Below, in pieces: positions 8,486-18,003 of a DNA stretch of 64,000 nucleotides. Location of the stretch: positions 62,001 to 126,000 of the forward strand of contig NZ_BAAAFX010000011.1 of the NCBI RefSeq assembly GCF_039523755.1, given 5' to 3'. A program made the translations under genes and the position numbers. This DNA comes from Tatumella terrea (GTDB lineage Bacteria; Pseudomonadota; Gammaproteobacteria; Enterobacterales; Enterobacteriaceae). A model generated the notes under the pieces. That model was given only the letters and a program-made list of their open reading frames with translations, searched no databases and was not told the origin of the DNA. The stretch's first letter is position 1. Every line of letters starts with the position of its first letter.

Positions 8486-9859
8486 ATGTCTGTACCTCAG
8501 ATTGAATGGGACCAGCCGTTAATCGAAAAATATAATTATTCCGGGCCGCGCTATACCTCGTATCCCACCGCCCTTGAGTTCGATCAACGCTACACCGAAC
8601 AGGACTTTTTGCAGGCGACCGGTCGCTATCCGCAACGTCCGCTTTCCCTCTATCTCCATATCCCGTTTTGTCATCGCTTATGTTATTTCTGTGGGTGCAA
8701 TAAACAAATCACCCGGCAGGGGCATAAAGCGGACCAGTATCTGGATACGCTGGAAGCGGAGATCCTGAAGCGTGCCCCTCTTTTTCGTGACCGGACAGTG
8801 ACGCAGATGCACTGGGGCGGGGGAACGCCGACATTTCTTAGTGCCGCTCAGGTCTCACGTCTGACGGCCTGCCTGAAGGCAAACTTCCGTTTTGCTCCGG
8901 ACGCCGAAATTTCTCTCGAACTGGACCCGCGCGAAATTGAGCTGGAGATGCTCGATCACCTGAAACAGGAGGGTTTTAACCGGCTGAGCATGGGCGTTCA
9001 GGACTTCAATAAGCAGGTCCAGAAACTGGTTAACCGCGAGCAGGATGAAGACTTTATTTTTGCCCTGATGGCACGGGCGAAAGCATTGGGTTTTGTGTCC
9101 GGAAACATTGACTTAATTTATGGATTGCCGAAACAAACCCCGGAAAGTTTTGCCTATACGCTACAAAAGGTTCTGGAATTACGCCCGGATCGCCTGAGTG
9201 TGTTTAATTATGCCCACATGCCGGAGCTGTTTGCCGCTCAGCGCAAGATAAAAACGGCTGATCTCCCTGATGCCGCCCGGAAACTGGCTATTCTGCAGCA
9301 GAGCATTACTACCCTGACGGAAGGCGGCTATCAGTTTATCGGTATGGATCACTTTGCCTTACCGGAGGATGAGCTGGCGATAGCGCAGCGGGAGGGGGTA
9401 TTACACCGGAACTTCCAGGGATACACGACACAGGGAAATACCGATTTACTGGGGCTGGGGGTATCGGCCATCAGTATGATTGGGGATACCTATGCGCAGA
9501 ATCATAAGGTCCTTAATCAGTGGCACCAGAGTGTGTCTGAAAAGGGGACCGGGCTCTGGCGCGGAGTCAGCCTGGATAGCGATGATTGTCTGCGTCGGGA
9601 AGTGATTAAAGCCCTTATTTGCCAGTTCTCACTGGATATTCGCCGGACGGAGCAGCAGTGGGGTATCGATTTCAGTGACTATTTCTCAGAGGATTTGCAG
9701 TTATTAAGCCCGTTTATCCGTGATGGTATGGTCATCCGGGAAGGGGACTGCCTGCGGGTGACGGCCCGGGGACGGCTGTTGATCCGCAATATCTGCATGT
9801 GTTTTGACCGGTATCTGCGTACTACCGTACGTCAGCAACACTTCTCACGCGTTATCTGA
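8486..9859 (+). CDS. hemN: Oxygen-independent coproporphyrinogen III oxidase HemN
   Basis: Radical SAM enzyme that decarboxylates coproporphyrinogen III to protoporphyrinogen IX without oxygen, allowing anaerobic heme synthesis. The 4Fe-4S/SAM motif is CHRLCYFCGC, with the following GGGTPTFL and the YGLPKQTPESF stretch. Length is 457 residues, identical to E. coli. The start at ATG 8486 is fixed by AGGAG at 8476-8480. A GTG two codons upstream is not needed. It converges on glnG. Confidence 0.96.
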   Translation: MSVPQIEWDQPLIEKYNYSGPRYTSYPTALEFDQRYTEQDFLQATGRYPQRPLSLYLHIPFCHRLCYFCGCNKQITRQGHKADQYLDTLEAEILKRAPLFRDRTVTQMHWGGGTPTFLSAAQVSRLTACLKANFRFAPDAEISLELDPREIELEMLDHLKQEGFNRLSMGVQDFNKQVQKLVNREQDEDFIFALMARAKALGFVSGNIDLIYGLPKQTPESFAYTLQKVLELRPDRLSVFNYAHMPELFAAQRKIKTADLPDAARKLAILQQSITTLTEGGYQFIGMDHFALPEDELAIAQREGVLHRNFQGYTTQGNTDLLGLGVSAISMIGDTYAQNHKVLNQWHQSVSEKGTGLWRGVSLDSDDCLRREVIKALICQFSLDIRRTEQQWGIDFSDYFSEDLQLLSPFIRDGMVIREGDCLRVTARGRLLIRNICMCFDRYLRTTVRQQHFSRVI

Positions 9860-9862
9860 AAT

Positions 9863-9885
9863 AACCGGCAGTCTGGCTGCCGGTT
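9863..9885. terminator. Hairpin between convergent hemN and glnG
   Basis: Perfect 9-bp inverted repeat AACCGGCAG / CTGCCGGTT with a 5-base loop in the 40-bp gap between two convergent genes. It lacks a strong T-run, so it may be a weak bidirectional terminator. Confidence 0.5.
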
Positions 9886-9899
9886 CTCAGGAGTGGAGG

Positions 9900-11309
9900 T
9901 TATTCCATTCCCAGTTCTTTCAGTTTCCGGGTCAGAGTGTTCCTTCCCCAGCCCAACAGGCGGGCCGCTTCCTGCTTGTGCCCTTGGGTAAAGCGCAGAG
10001 CGGTCGTCAGCAATGTTCTTTCCATTTCCGGTTGTGCATCGGATAACAGGTTTTGATGACCGGAACGTAACGCCCGGTCAGCCCATTGTGCCAGCAGGGT
10101 CGCCCAGCTGTCCGGTGACGACTGTGTCGGGGTTTCTGCCGGCGTCGTTTCAAACAGTTCCGGAGGCAGATCCTGAATCAGTACTTCCTGTCCGGCAGCC
10201 ATGACGGTCAGCCAGCGGCAGGTATTCTCCAGTTGCCTGACGTTCCCCGACCAGTGCAGGCGGGTCAGGGCTGCTTCGGTTTCCGGATGGAGGATTTTGG
10301 TTTCCACGCCCAGTTCCCGGGCTGCGACCTGCAGGAAGTAGTGGGCCAGGCGGGGAATATCCTCTCTGCGTTCACGCAGCGGCGGCAGATGAATGCGGAT
10401 CACGTTCAGACGGTGGAACAAATCTTCACGGAACCTGCCTTCCTGAACCCGTAACTCCAGGTTCTGGTGAGTTGCGGCAATGATCCGGACATCCACTTTA
10501 ACCGGGGCATATCCTCCGACCCGGTAAAACTGACCATCGGCGAGCACGCGTAATAACCGGGTCTGTACATCCAGTGGCATATCGCCAATTTCATCCAGAA
10601 ACAGCGTTCCGCCGTCCGCCTGCTCGAAGCGCCCCTGGCGGACCTGATTCGCTCCGGTAAATGCGCCTTTCTCGTGGCCAAACAGCTCTGATTCAATCAG
10701 ATCTTTCGGGATGGCGGCCATATTCAGTGCGATGAACGGTGATTTTGCCCGCGGACTATGGCGATGTAAGGCATGCGCCACCAGTTCTTTCCCCGTACCG
10801 GATTCCCCGTTGATCAGCACACTGATCGATGACCGTGACAGACGACCGATAATACGGAAAACGTCCTGCATGGCGGGGGCTTCACCGATAATATCGGTGG
10901 TGGGGCCGCTGTCAGGATGGTTTCTGGGTTGTTGTTGTTCCTGATAATGGCTAATCGCCCGTTCGACGAGCGCGACGGCCTCGTCGATATCAAAAGGCTT
11001 TGGCAGGTAATCAAAAGCCCCTTGCTGATAGGCACTGACTGCAGCATCAAGATCAGAATGTGCCGTCATAATGATGACCGGCAGCATAGGATGACGTTTC
11101 TTAATTTGCTTGAGTAATTCAAGGCCATCCATACCCGGCATGCGGATATCTGACAATAATACGTCAGGTGTCTTACTGGCGAGTGCATTCAGTACGTCGT
11201 TTCCGTTCTCGAAAGCCGTACAGCTGACACCGGCTCCAGTGAGCGCACGTTCAAGCACCCAGCGGATGGAGCTATCGTCATCGACGATCCAGACTATCCC
11301 TCGTTGCAT
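9900..11309 (-). CDS. glnG: Nitrogen regulator NtrC (GlnG), sigma-54 activator
   Basis: Response regulator that, when phosphorylated by GlnL, activates sigma-54 promoters for nitrogen assimilation. Domains are in order: receiver with DDDS and phosphoacceptor D54 (VLLSDIRMPGMDG), AAA+ domain with GESGTGKELVA, the sigma-54 contact motif ELFGHEKGAFTGA and GGTLFLDEIGD, then a Fis-type helix-turn-helix (TQGHKQEAARLLGWGRNTLT). Length 469 equals E. coli. It is the last gene of glnA-glnL-glnG. Confidence 0.97.
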   Translation of the reverse strand: MQRGIVWIVDDDSSIRWVLERALTGAGVSCTAFENGNDVLNALASKTPDVLLSDIRMPGMDGLELLKQIKKRHPMLPVIIMTAHSDLDAAVSAYQQGAFDYLPKPFDIDEAVALVERAISHYQEQQQPRNHPDSGPTTDIIGEAPAMQDVFRIIGRLSRSSISVLINGESGTGKELVAHALHRHSPRAKSPFIALNMAAIPKDLIESELFGHEKGAFTGANQVRQGRFEQADGGTLFLDEIGDMPLDVQTRLLRVLADGQFYRVGGYAPVKVDVRIIAATHQNLELRVQEGRFREDLFHRLNVIRIHLPPLRERREDIPRLAHYFLQVAARELGVETKILHPETEAALTRLHWSGNVRQLENTCRWLTVMAAGQEVLIQDLPPELFETTPAETPTQSSPDSWATLLAQWADRALRSGHQNLLSDAQPEMERTLLTTALRFTQGHKQEAARLLGWGRNTLTRKLKELGME

Positions 11310-11316
11310 GGTAACC

Positions 11317-12366
11317 TCACTGGCGAATAGGCAGGAAAACCGAGAATTCGGTATGTCCTGGCCAACTGTTAAATTCTATTTTTCCTGAGTGCTGGTCAAT
11401 CAGGCTTCGGGCAATGGATAATCCAAGACCGGTCCCCCCCTCTCGTCCACTCACCATGGGATAAAACAATGTATCCTGCAGTTGCTGGGGGATGCCCGGG
11501 CCATCATCTTCTATATCGATACGGGCAACCAGACGATAACGTACCCCGTGCAAGGTGAGCTGAAATGCGGTACGGGTACGCAGGGTGATGGTTCCTCCCG
11601 CCTCTCCCAATGCCTGCAGGGCATTTCGTACCACGTTCAGTAACACCTGTTCTATCTGATCCGGATCGTGGGCCAGTTCCGGCAGACTGGGGTCATAATC
11701 CCTCACCAGAGAGACATTTTCCGGCAACTCCATCGAGACCAGATTGACAATACGCTCGGCCACCTGGTGAATACTCTGAGTGACGTGCATCCCTGGCTGC
11801 TGCGGGCCCAGTAACCGGTCGACCAGATTACGTAAACGGTCGGCCTGCTCAATAATGACTTTGGTATATTCATTGAGCGACGGGTCCGGAAGTGCTCTTG
11901 AAAGCAGCTGAGCCGCTCCGCGTAATCCCCCCAGCGGGTTTTTGATTTCATGGGCCAGTCCACGGACTAAGTCTCTGGCGGCCACCTGTTGTGCATGCTG
12001 AATCTGTTCCTGGCTCAGACGGCGCTGGTTATCCATCGGGGCCATTTCCAGCAGGATTTTCTGGTCAGGGAACGTCTGTGCGGTCAGGGACATAATATGT
12101 GCCCTGCCATCCACCACTATCGTCACTTCGCTGTCAGTAAATCCCAGGCCTGATTTCAGGCTTTCCTGCATCACCTCGATATTCAGAGAAAAATATCCGG
12201 TAAGTTCCGGTAACGGTGTACCAAAAATTTTACGTGAACTTTGTGCCAGTAATTGCAATGCCGCCGGGTTCGCATAATGGATGACCAGTTGATCATCGAC
12301 TACTAACACACTGTTGATGAGAGAGTTGAGTATCTGCACTGCATCGGATTGTGTGTTGGTTATCAT
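11317..12366 (-). CDS. glnL: Nitrogen sensor kinase NtrB (GlnL)
   Basis: Cytoplasmic histidine kinase/phosphatase for NtrC, controlled by the PII protein. It has an N-terminal PAS domain (NSVLVVDDQLVIHYANPAALQLL), the phosphorylated histidine motif RGLAHEIKNPLGG and ATPase boxes (NVVRNALQAL, DDGPGIP, GREGGTGLGLSI). I start at ATG 12366 (MITNTQSDAVQ), which gives the 349 residues of E. coli GlnL and has GGAG at proper spacing. The ATG at 12375 abuts that GGAG. Eight bases separate it from glnG. Confidence 0.96.
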   Translation of the reverse strand: MITNTQSDAVQILNSLINSVLVVDDQLVIHYANPAALQLLAQSSRKIFGTPLPELTGYFSLNIEVMQESLKSGLGFTDSEVTIVVDGRAHIMSLTAQTFPDQKILLEMAPMDNQRRLSQEQIQHAQQVAARDLVRGLAHEIKNPLGGLRGAAQLLSRALPDPSLNEYTKVIIEQADRLRNLVDRLLGPQQPGMHVTQSIHQVAERIVNLVSMELPENVSLVRDYDPSLPELAHDPDQIEQVLLNVVRNALQALGEAGGTITLRTRTAFQLTLHGVRYRLVARIDIEDDGPGIPQQLQDTLFYPMVSGREGGTGLGLSIARSLIDQHSGKIEFNSWPGHTEFSVFLPIRQ

Positions 12367-12524
12367 TTTTTCCATCTCCGCGTTACCAGATAAAGCCCGT
12401 CAAAGGTGTCTTCCGGAGTTAAACATCAGTGTGATACGGACTGTTGTCTGCCTGACCATCAATGAAAGGCGGTTAACTGGCAGTATAACCAGCATAAAAA
12501 ATTATTACACATTGAAATTACTGA

Positions 12525-12550
12525 GAAAAAAGCCCATCCGGAGATGGGCT
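12525..12550 (-). terminator. Terminator after glnA
   Basis: Hairpin AGCCCATC-CGGA-GATGGGCT followed on the minus strand by a run of T (read as AGCCCATCTCCGGATGGGCTTTTTTCTC). It lies between glnA and glnL and should stop most glnA transcripts, so glnLG expression comes from read-through and an internal promoter, as in E. coli. Confidence 0.85.
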
Positions 12551-12584
12551 GAATTTTTCCACGCCAACAACTCTGCAACAGAGA

Positions 12585-13994
12585 TTAAACGCTGTAGTAA
12601 AGCTCGAACTCTACCGGATGCGGAGTCATGCGCACACGGTCGTTATCTTCTTTACGCAGGGCGATATAGGCATCGATAGTATCATCGGTGAATACGCCAC
12701 CACGGGTCAGGAAGCTACGGTCTTCGTTCAGTGCGTCCAGTGCTTCTTCCAGAGAACCTGCAACTTTTGGAATCTCTGCTTCTTCTTCAGGAGGCAGGTC
12801 ATACAGGTTCTTATCCATCGCATCGCCAGGATGGATTTTGTTGATAATACCGTCCAGACCCGCCATCAGCAGTGCTGAGAACGCCAGGTATGGGTTAGCC
12901 GCCGGGTCCGGGAAACGCGCTTCGATACGGCGAGCTTTCGGGCTGGCGACAACCGGGATACGGATTGAGGCTGAGCGGTTACGGGCTGAGTAAGCCAGCA
13001 TGACCGGCGCTTCATAACCCGGAACCAGACGCTTGTAAGAGTTAGTGGTCGGGTTAGTCAGGGCATTGATCGCTTTTGCGTGTTTGATAATACCGCCGAT
13101 GTAGAACAGTGCCGTTTCAGACAGGCCGCCGTATTTGTCACCGGAGAACAGGTTATTACCGTCTTTAGCCAGTGACATATGGCAGTGCATACCTGAACCG
13201 TTATCGCCAAACATAGGTTTTGGCATAAAGGTCGCTGTTTTACCGTAAGCATGTGCCACGTTGTGTACCACATACTTATAAATCTGGATTTCGTCGGCTT
13301 TTTTCACCATGGTGTTAAAGCGGGTCGCGACTTCGTTCTGACCTGCAGTAGCCACTTCGTGGTGATGAGCTTCAACAACCAGGCCCATCTGCTCCATCGT
13401 CAGACACATGGCAGAACGCAGGTCCTGTGATGAATCGACCGGAGGTACCGGGAAGTAACCGCCTTTCACACCAGGACGGTGGCCTTTGTTACCGCCTTCA
13501 TAGGCTTTACCGGTGTTCCATGCCGCTTCGATATCATCGATAGCCACGTGAGAACCCGACATGGTTGAACCGAAACGTACATCGTCAAACAGGAAGAACT
13601 CGGGTTCCGGTCCGAACAGTACGGTATCAGCGATACCGGAAGTGCGCAGGAAGTCTTCAGCACGTTTCGCGATAGAACGCGGGTCACGGTCATAGCCTTG
13701 CAGCGTGCCTGGCTCCAGGATATCACAACGGATGATCAGGGTCGGGTCTTCGAAAAACGGGTCCAGTACCGCGGTGGTCGCATCCGGCATCAGCACCATG
13801 TCTGATTCGTTAATACCTTTCCAGCCGCCGATGGATGAGCCATCGAACATCTTTCCTTCTTCAAAGAAGTCTTCGTTGACCTGGTGAGCAGGGATGGTGA
13901 CGTGCTGCTCTTTACCTTTACTGTCGGTAAAACGGAGATCAACAAACTTAACTTCGTGTTCGTTCATCAATGAGAGAACGTGTTCAACGGACAT
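12585..13994 (-). CDS. glnA: Glutamine synthetase GlnA
   Basis: Type I glutamine synthetase, which joins ammonia to glutamate using ATP and is the main entry of ammonium under nitrogen limitation. Signature motifs include FDGSSIGGWKGI, GPEPEFFLFD, the ATP-binding KPMFGDNGSGMHCHMS, the glutamate-site region NSYKRLVPGYEAP and the adenylylation site NLYDLPPEE near residue 397. I start at ATG 13994 (MSVEHVLSLMNEHEV) because AGGAGAG precedes it and the length, 469, equals E. coli. The open frame extends 36 codons further upstream without support. Confidence 0.97.
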   Translation of the reverse strand: MSVEHVLSLMNEHEVKFVDLRFTDSKGKEQHVTIPAHQVNEDFFEEGKMFDGSSIGGWKGINESDMVLMPDATTAVLDPFFEDPTLIIRCDILEPGTLQGYDRDPRSIAKRAEDFLRTSGIADTVLFGPEPEFFLFDDVRFGSTMSGSHVAIDDIEAAWNTGKAYEGGNKGHRPGVKGGYFPVPPVDSSQDLRSAMCLTMEQMGLVVEAHHHEVATAGQNEVATRFNTMVKKADEIQIYKYVVHNVAHAYGKTATFMPKPMFGDNGSGMHCHMSLAKDGNNLFSGDKYGGLSETALFYIGGIIKHAKAINALTNPTTNSYKRLVPGYEAPVMLAYSARNRSASIRIPVVASPKARRIEARFPDPAANPYLAFSALLMAGLDGIINKIHPGDAMDKNLYDLPPEEEAEIPKVAGSLEEALDALNEDRSFLTRGGVFTDDTIDAYIALRKEDNDRVRMTPHPVEFELYYSV

Positions 13995-14138
13995 ACTAAC
14001 TCTCCTGAAATAATCATTGTTGTCGTGGATAGAGAACTGAACCGATGATGACTCACGAGGCGCTGTGAATTCCCGGTTTAAAGTTCCCGACAAGCGTTTC
14101 AAACGTTGTGAAACTGGCGTTTTTGCTTATCACTGGTT

Positions 14139-14156
14139 AAGCGAAAACTGTGCCAA
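14139..14156 (-). promoter_or_regulatory. Sigma-54 promoter of glnA (glnAp2)
   Basis: On the minus strand, TTGGCACAGTTTTCGCTT has the -24 GG and -12 GC doublets 12 bases apart and nearly repeats the E. coli glnAp2 sequence. It lies about 145 bp upstream of the glnA start. Confidence 0.88.
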
Positions 14157-14211
14157 CTTTTTATTTCGCCGGAAAACAGGGGCCGGACGGCAATCGGGGT
14201 CAAACAGCGAA

Positions 14212-14228
14212 GGCACTATACTGGCGCA
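14212..14228. promoter_or_regulatory. Probable NtrC-binding site, proximal
   Basis: GGCACTATACTGGCGCA resembles the NtrC consensus TGCACTATATTGGTGCA with three differences. It lies upstream of the sigma-54 promoter, between glnA and typA. Confidence 0.6.
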
Positions 14229-14262
14229 ATGCACCAAAATGGGGAATTATAGTGAACCGTGA

Positions 14263-14279
14263 TGCACCAGTATAGTGCA
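14263..14279. promoter_or_regulatory. Strong NtrC-binding site (glnA enhancer)
   Basis: TGCACCAGTATAGTGCA is a 17-bp imperfect palindrome with both half sites of the NtrC consensus, about 110 bp upstream of the glnA sigma-54 promoter. Weaker relatives lie at 14230-14246 and 14303-14319, giving the clustered enhancer expected of glnA. Confidence 0.85.
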
Positions 14280-14447
14280 ATGCTGTTTTGGTCGCCATGC
14301 ATTGCACTAAAAATGTACGTAATCTGCTGCGGATACAGGCCAGTAAAAAAAGTCGTGAGAAAGTTACACGGAATACTGTGATCATGTTCAGTCTTTCGCC
14401 TAATCCGTGTACAATAGCGCGCTATTTCTAATGCCTGAGGCAAAGCT

Positions 14448-16271
14448 GTGATCGAAAATTTGCGTAATATCGCCATCATCGCGCACGTTGACCATGGAAA
14501 AACGACCCTGGTTGATAAGCTGTTACAACAGTCCGGTACTTTTGATGCCCGTACCGAAGCAACTGAACGTGTGATGGACTCCAACGATTTGGAGAAAGAG
14601 CGTGGGATTACTATCCTCGCGAAAAACACCGCGATTAAGTGGAACGATTATCGAATCAATATCGTCGATACTCCGGGACACGCCGACTTCGGTGGTGAAG
14701 TGGAACGTGTGATGTCGATGGTAGACTCTGTGCTGCTGGTTGTTGATGCTATCGACGGCCCGATGCCACAGACGCGCTTCGTAACCAAGAAAGCATTTGC
14801 TCATGGTCTGAAGCCAATCGTCGTTATCAACAAAATTGACCGTCCGGGCGCACGTCCTGACTGGGTTGTCGATCAGGTCTTTGACCTGTTTGTTAACCTG
14901 GACGCGACCGACGAACAGCTGGATTTCCCGATCATCTATGCATCGGCTATCCAGGGGATTGCCGGTGATGATCATGCGGCAATGGCGGAAGACATGACGC
15001 CACTGTACGAAGCTATCGTTAAGCACGTCCCTGCGCCTAACGTTGATCTGGATGGTTCTCTGCAGATGCAGATTTCCCAGCTGGATTACAACAACTACCT
15101 GGGTGTTATCGGGATCGGTCGTATCAAGCGTGGTAAGGTAAAACCTAACCAGCAAGTGACTGTTATCGATAGCGAAGGTAAAACCCGTAACGGTAAAGTC
15201 GGTAAAGTCCTGGGCCACCTGGGTCTGGAACGTATCGACAGCGACCTGGCGGAAGCCGGAGACATCATCGCAATTACCGGTCTGGGCGAGCTGAACATTT
15301 CTGACACTATCTGTGACCCACAGAATGTTGAAGCACTGCCGGCACTGACCGTTGATGAACCGACCGTCAGCATGTACTTCTGCGTAAACACCTCACCATT
15401 CTGTGGTAAAGAAGGTAAATACGTCACTTCACGTCAGATCCTGGATCGTCTGAAGAAAGAACTGGTACATAACGTTGCTCTGCGCGTTGAAGAAACCGAA
15501 GACGCTGATGCATTCCGTGTATCTGGTCGTGGTGAACTTCACCTGTCGGTACTGATCGAAAACATGCGTCGTGAAGGTTTCGAACTGGCGGTATCCCGTC
15601 CGAAAGTTATCTTCCGCGAAGTTGACGGCCGTAAGCAGGAACCTTACGAGAACGTCACCCTGGACATCGAAGAACAGCACCAGGGTGCTGTGATGCAGGC
15701 GATGGGTGAGCGTAAAGGTGACATGAAGAACATGGATCCGGATGGAAAAGGCCGTGTGCGTCTTGACTATGAAATCCCGAGCCGTGGTCTGATTGGCTTC
15801 CGTAACGAATTCATGACCATGACTTCAGGTACCGGTCTGCTGTATTCGACCTTCAGCCATTATGGTGATCTGCGTCCGGGTGAAGTCGGTCAGCGTCAGA
15901 ACGGCGTACTGATTTCTAATGGCCAGGGTAAAGCGGTTGCGTTCGCACTGTACAGCCTGCAGGACCGCGGTAAGCTGTTCCTGGGTCACGGTGCTGAAGT
16001 TTACGAAGGCCAGATTATCGGTATTCACTCACGTTCAAACGACCTGACCGTGAACTGCCTGACCGGTAAAAAACTGACCAACATGCGTGCTTCCGGTACG
16101 GATGAAGCAACCACTCTGGTTCCTGCTATCAAGATGTCTCTGGAACAGGCGCTGGAATTCATCGATGACGATGAACTGGTTGAAGTGACTCCGACCTCTG
16201 TACGTATCCGTAAACGCCATCTGACTGAGAATGAGCGTAAACGTGCTTCACGTGGCGGCAAAGACTCTTAA
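14448..16271 (+). CDS. typA: Ribosome-associated GTPase TypA/BipA
   Basis: Translational GTPase that binds the ribosome under stress and helps assemble 50S subunits at low temperature. G motifs are AHVDHGKTTLVDKLL, ERGITI, DTPGHADFGGEV and VINKIDRP, followed by EF-G-like domains and the C-terminal domain (LVEVTPTSVRIRKR). Translation begins at GTG 14448, giving MIENLRNIAII exactly as in E. coli, with 607 residues. A TACAAT -10 element lies at 14410-14415. It is divergent from glnA, the E. coli arrangement. Confidence 0.97.
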   Translation: MIENLRNIAIIAHVDHGKTTLVDKLLQQSGTFDARTEATERVMDSNDLEKERGITILAKNTAIKWNDYRINIVDTPGHADFGGEVERVMSMVDSVLLVVDAIDGPMPQTRFVTKKAFAHGLKPIVVINKIDRPGARPDWVVDQVFDLFVNLDATDEQLDFPIIYASAIQGIAGDDHAAMAEDMTPLYEAIVKHVPAPNVDLDGSLQMQISQLDYNNYLGVIGIGRIKRGKVKPNQQVTVIDSEGKTRNGKVGKVLGHLGLERIDSDLAEAGDIIAITGLGELNISDTICDPQNVEALPALTVDEPTVSMYFCVNTSPFCGKEGKYVTSRQILDRLKKELVHNVALRVEETEDADAFRVSGRGELHLSVLIENMRREGFELAVSRPKVIFREVDGRKQEPYENVTLDIEEQHQGAVMQAMGERKGDMKNMDPDGKGRVRLDYEIPSRGLIGFRNEFMTMTSGTGLLYSTFSHYGDLRPGEVGQRQNGVLISNGQGKAVAFALYSLQDRGKLFLGHGAEVYEGQIIGIHSRSNDLTVNCLTGKKLTNMRASGTDEATTLVPAIKMSLEQALEFIDDDELVEVTPTSVRIRKRHLTENERKRASRGGKDS

Positions 16272-16289
16272 CTGAGCGTGCTGTAACGC

Positions 16290-16317
16290 AAAACCCCGGC
16301 TCGCCGGGGTTTTTTTA
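16290..16317 (+). terminator. Terminator after typA
   Basis: AACCCCGGC-TC-GCCGGGGTT hairpin followed by seven T residues, a strong rho-independent terminator 18 bp after the typA stop. Confidence 0.93.
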
Positions 16318-16497
16318 TGTCTGCAGAAAGGCTCGTTAAAGCGCGGGCCTGTCTCCGCACCCCACGGTTGTCGCTTTTCAGCCTCTGCTGCCGGAGGGCG
16401 CTTTACCTTTCTCCGGATTTTTCTCTACCGGCCTCTCTGTTAACCGGGGCTATTTGCCGCTAAAGTGAAAAGACCGGTAACCAGCAGGGAGACGACT

Positions 16498-17103
16498 ATG
16501 CTCTATATCTTTGATTTAGGAAATGTCATCGTTGATATCGATTTCAAACGGGCGCTGGGTGTCTGGAGCCATCTCAGTGGCGTACCGCTCGCATTATTAC
16601 AGCACCGTTTTACATTCGACGAAGCCTTTGAACAGCATGAACGCGGGGAACTGACCGATCAGCAGTTTGCTGCCTCTCTTTGTAAGATGCTGGAAATTAA
16701 CCTCAGCTATGCGCAGTTTGCGGCTGGCTGGGAGGCCGTTTTTGTGGATGTCCGGAACGAGGTGGTCGCACAAATGAATGCACTACGGGCACAAGGTCAC
16801 CGGGTGGTCATCCTGTCTAATACCAATAACCTGCACTGCGAGTTCTGGCCAAAACACTATCCGCAGGTCACTGACGCGGCCGATGCTATTTATCTCTCAC
16901 AGCAAATGCAGATGCGTAAACCTGAAGCGCAGATCTATGAGGCCGTACTGAGGAAAGAAGGGGTGACGGCACAGGAGGCGGTCTTCTTTGATGATAATCC
17001 GCAGAATATCGAGGCTGCTCAGCGCCTCGGCATCAACAGTGTGTTGGTCACCGGTCCTGAAACCCTCAGAGAGTGGTTTTCTGACCGTGCCGCGGCTCAC
17101 TAG
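16498..17103 (+). CDS. yihX: HAD phosphatase YihX (glucose-1-phosphate phosphatase)
   Basis: HAD-superfamily phosphatase; the E. coli enzyme dephosphorylates alpha-D-glucose 1-phosphate. Motif I is YIFDLGNVIVDIDF, motif II VVILSNTNN, motif III the lysine in QMRKPEAQIYEAVL, and motif IV VFFDDNPQNIEAA. I start at ATG 16498 (MLYIFDLG), with AGGGAG upstream, giving 201 residues against 199 in E. coli. It opens the yihX-yihY-dtd-fabY run. Confidence 0.94.
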   Translation: MLYIFDLGNVIVDIDFKRALGVWSHLSGVPLALLQHRFTFDEAFEQHERGELTDQQFAASLCKMLEINLSYAQFAAGWEAVFVDVRNEVVAQMNALRAQGHRVVILSNTNNLHCEFWPKHYPQVTDAADAIYLSQQMQMRKPEAQIYEAVLRKEGVTAQEAVFFDDNPQNIEAAQRLGINSVLVTGPETLREWFSDRAAAH

Positions 17104-17151
17104 CCGGCAGGTCTCCGGTACTTTCATTTCACTGGCAGGGAGCTCAACGAC

Positions 17152-18003
17152 ATGATGGCGCGGATAAAATTTTTGCTGAGCTGGGGGGCGCTGCTCTGGC
17201 GGCGTATTGACGAAGATAATATGACCGTCCATGCCGGGAACCTGACATTTGTCTCGTTACTGGCACTGGTTCCCCTGGCAACGGTGGTCTTCGCCTTGTT
17301 TGCTGCCTTCCCGGTGTTTTCGGACATCAGTATCCAGTTGCGGCATTTTATTTTTGATAACTTTGTCCCGGCCGCGGGCACGGTGGTGGAAGATTACCTC
17401 GAACGTTTCGTTTCCAATGTCAACCGGATGACGGCGGTCGGTGCCATCGGGCTTATCGTCACAGCGTTGCTGCTGATACATTCGATTGACAGTGCGCTGA
17501 ACACCATCTGGCGAAGTACGAAAAAGCGGCCGCTGGTTTTTTCTTTTGCCGTCTACTGGATGGTGCTTACCCTCGGGCCATTGCTGGCCGGGGCAAGCCT
17601 TGCCATGAGCTCATACCTTCTTTCTGTGCAATGGCTCAATGATACCGGGGTCACTCATCTGCTGGATCCTGTCCTGCGCTTATTACCCTTGCTGCTTTCT
17701 GTGCTGGCCTTCTGGTTGTTGTATAGTATTGTGCCTACACGTGAGGTGCCTTCACGGGATGCGTTTATCGGTGCATTGTTTGCCGGCATTCTGTTCGAAC
17801 TGGGGAAAAAGGCATTTTCGCTGTATGTCACCATGTTCCCGTCATATCAGTTGATCTACGGGGTTCTGGCGGTGATACCGATCCTGATCCTCTGGATGTA
17901 CTGGACCTGGTGTATCGTGTTACTGGGGGCGGAGATCACGGTCTCGATCGGGCATTACCGGCAGCTGAAACAATCCAAAAAAGAAGAGCCGGAAACAGCA
18001 TGA
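17152..18003 (+). CDS. yihY: Inner-membrane protein YihY (BrkB family)
   Basis: Polytopic inner-membrane protein of the YihY/BrkB (RNase BN-like name) family with unknown function. It has about six hydrophobic segments, including VSLLALVPLATVVFALFAAF, AVGAIGLIVTALLLIHSI, FAVYWMVLTLGPLLAG and YGVLAVIPILILWMYW. The family motif DEDNMTVHAGNL is near residues 21-32. Two ATG codons are adjacent at 17152 and 17155. Its stop overlaps the dtd start (ATGA), so the two are translationally coupled. Confidence 0.92.
   Translation: MMARIKFLLSWGALLWRRIDEDNMTVHAGNLTFVSLLALVPLATVVFALFAAFPVFSDISIQLRHFIFDNFVPAAGTVVEDYLERFVSNVNRMTAVGAIGLIVTALLLIHSIDSALNTIWRSTKKRPLVFSFAVYWMVLTLGPLLAGASLAMSSYLLSVQWLNDTGVTHLLDPVLRLLPLLLSVLAFWLLYSIVPTREVPSRDAFIGALFAGILFELGKKAFSLYVTMFPSYQLIYGVLAVIPILILWMYWTWCIVLLGAEITVSIGHYRQLKQSKKEEPETA

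Noticed and set aside
14523..15218. 231-codon minus-strand frame inside typA
   Set aside because: Shadow of a strongly codon-biased real gene; no homology visible and no promoter or ribosome-binding site.
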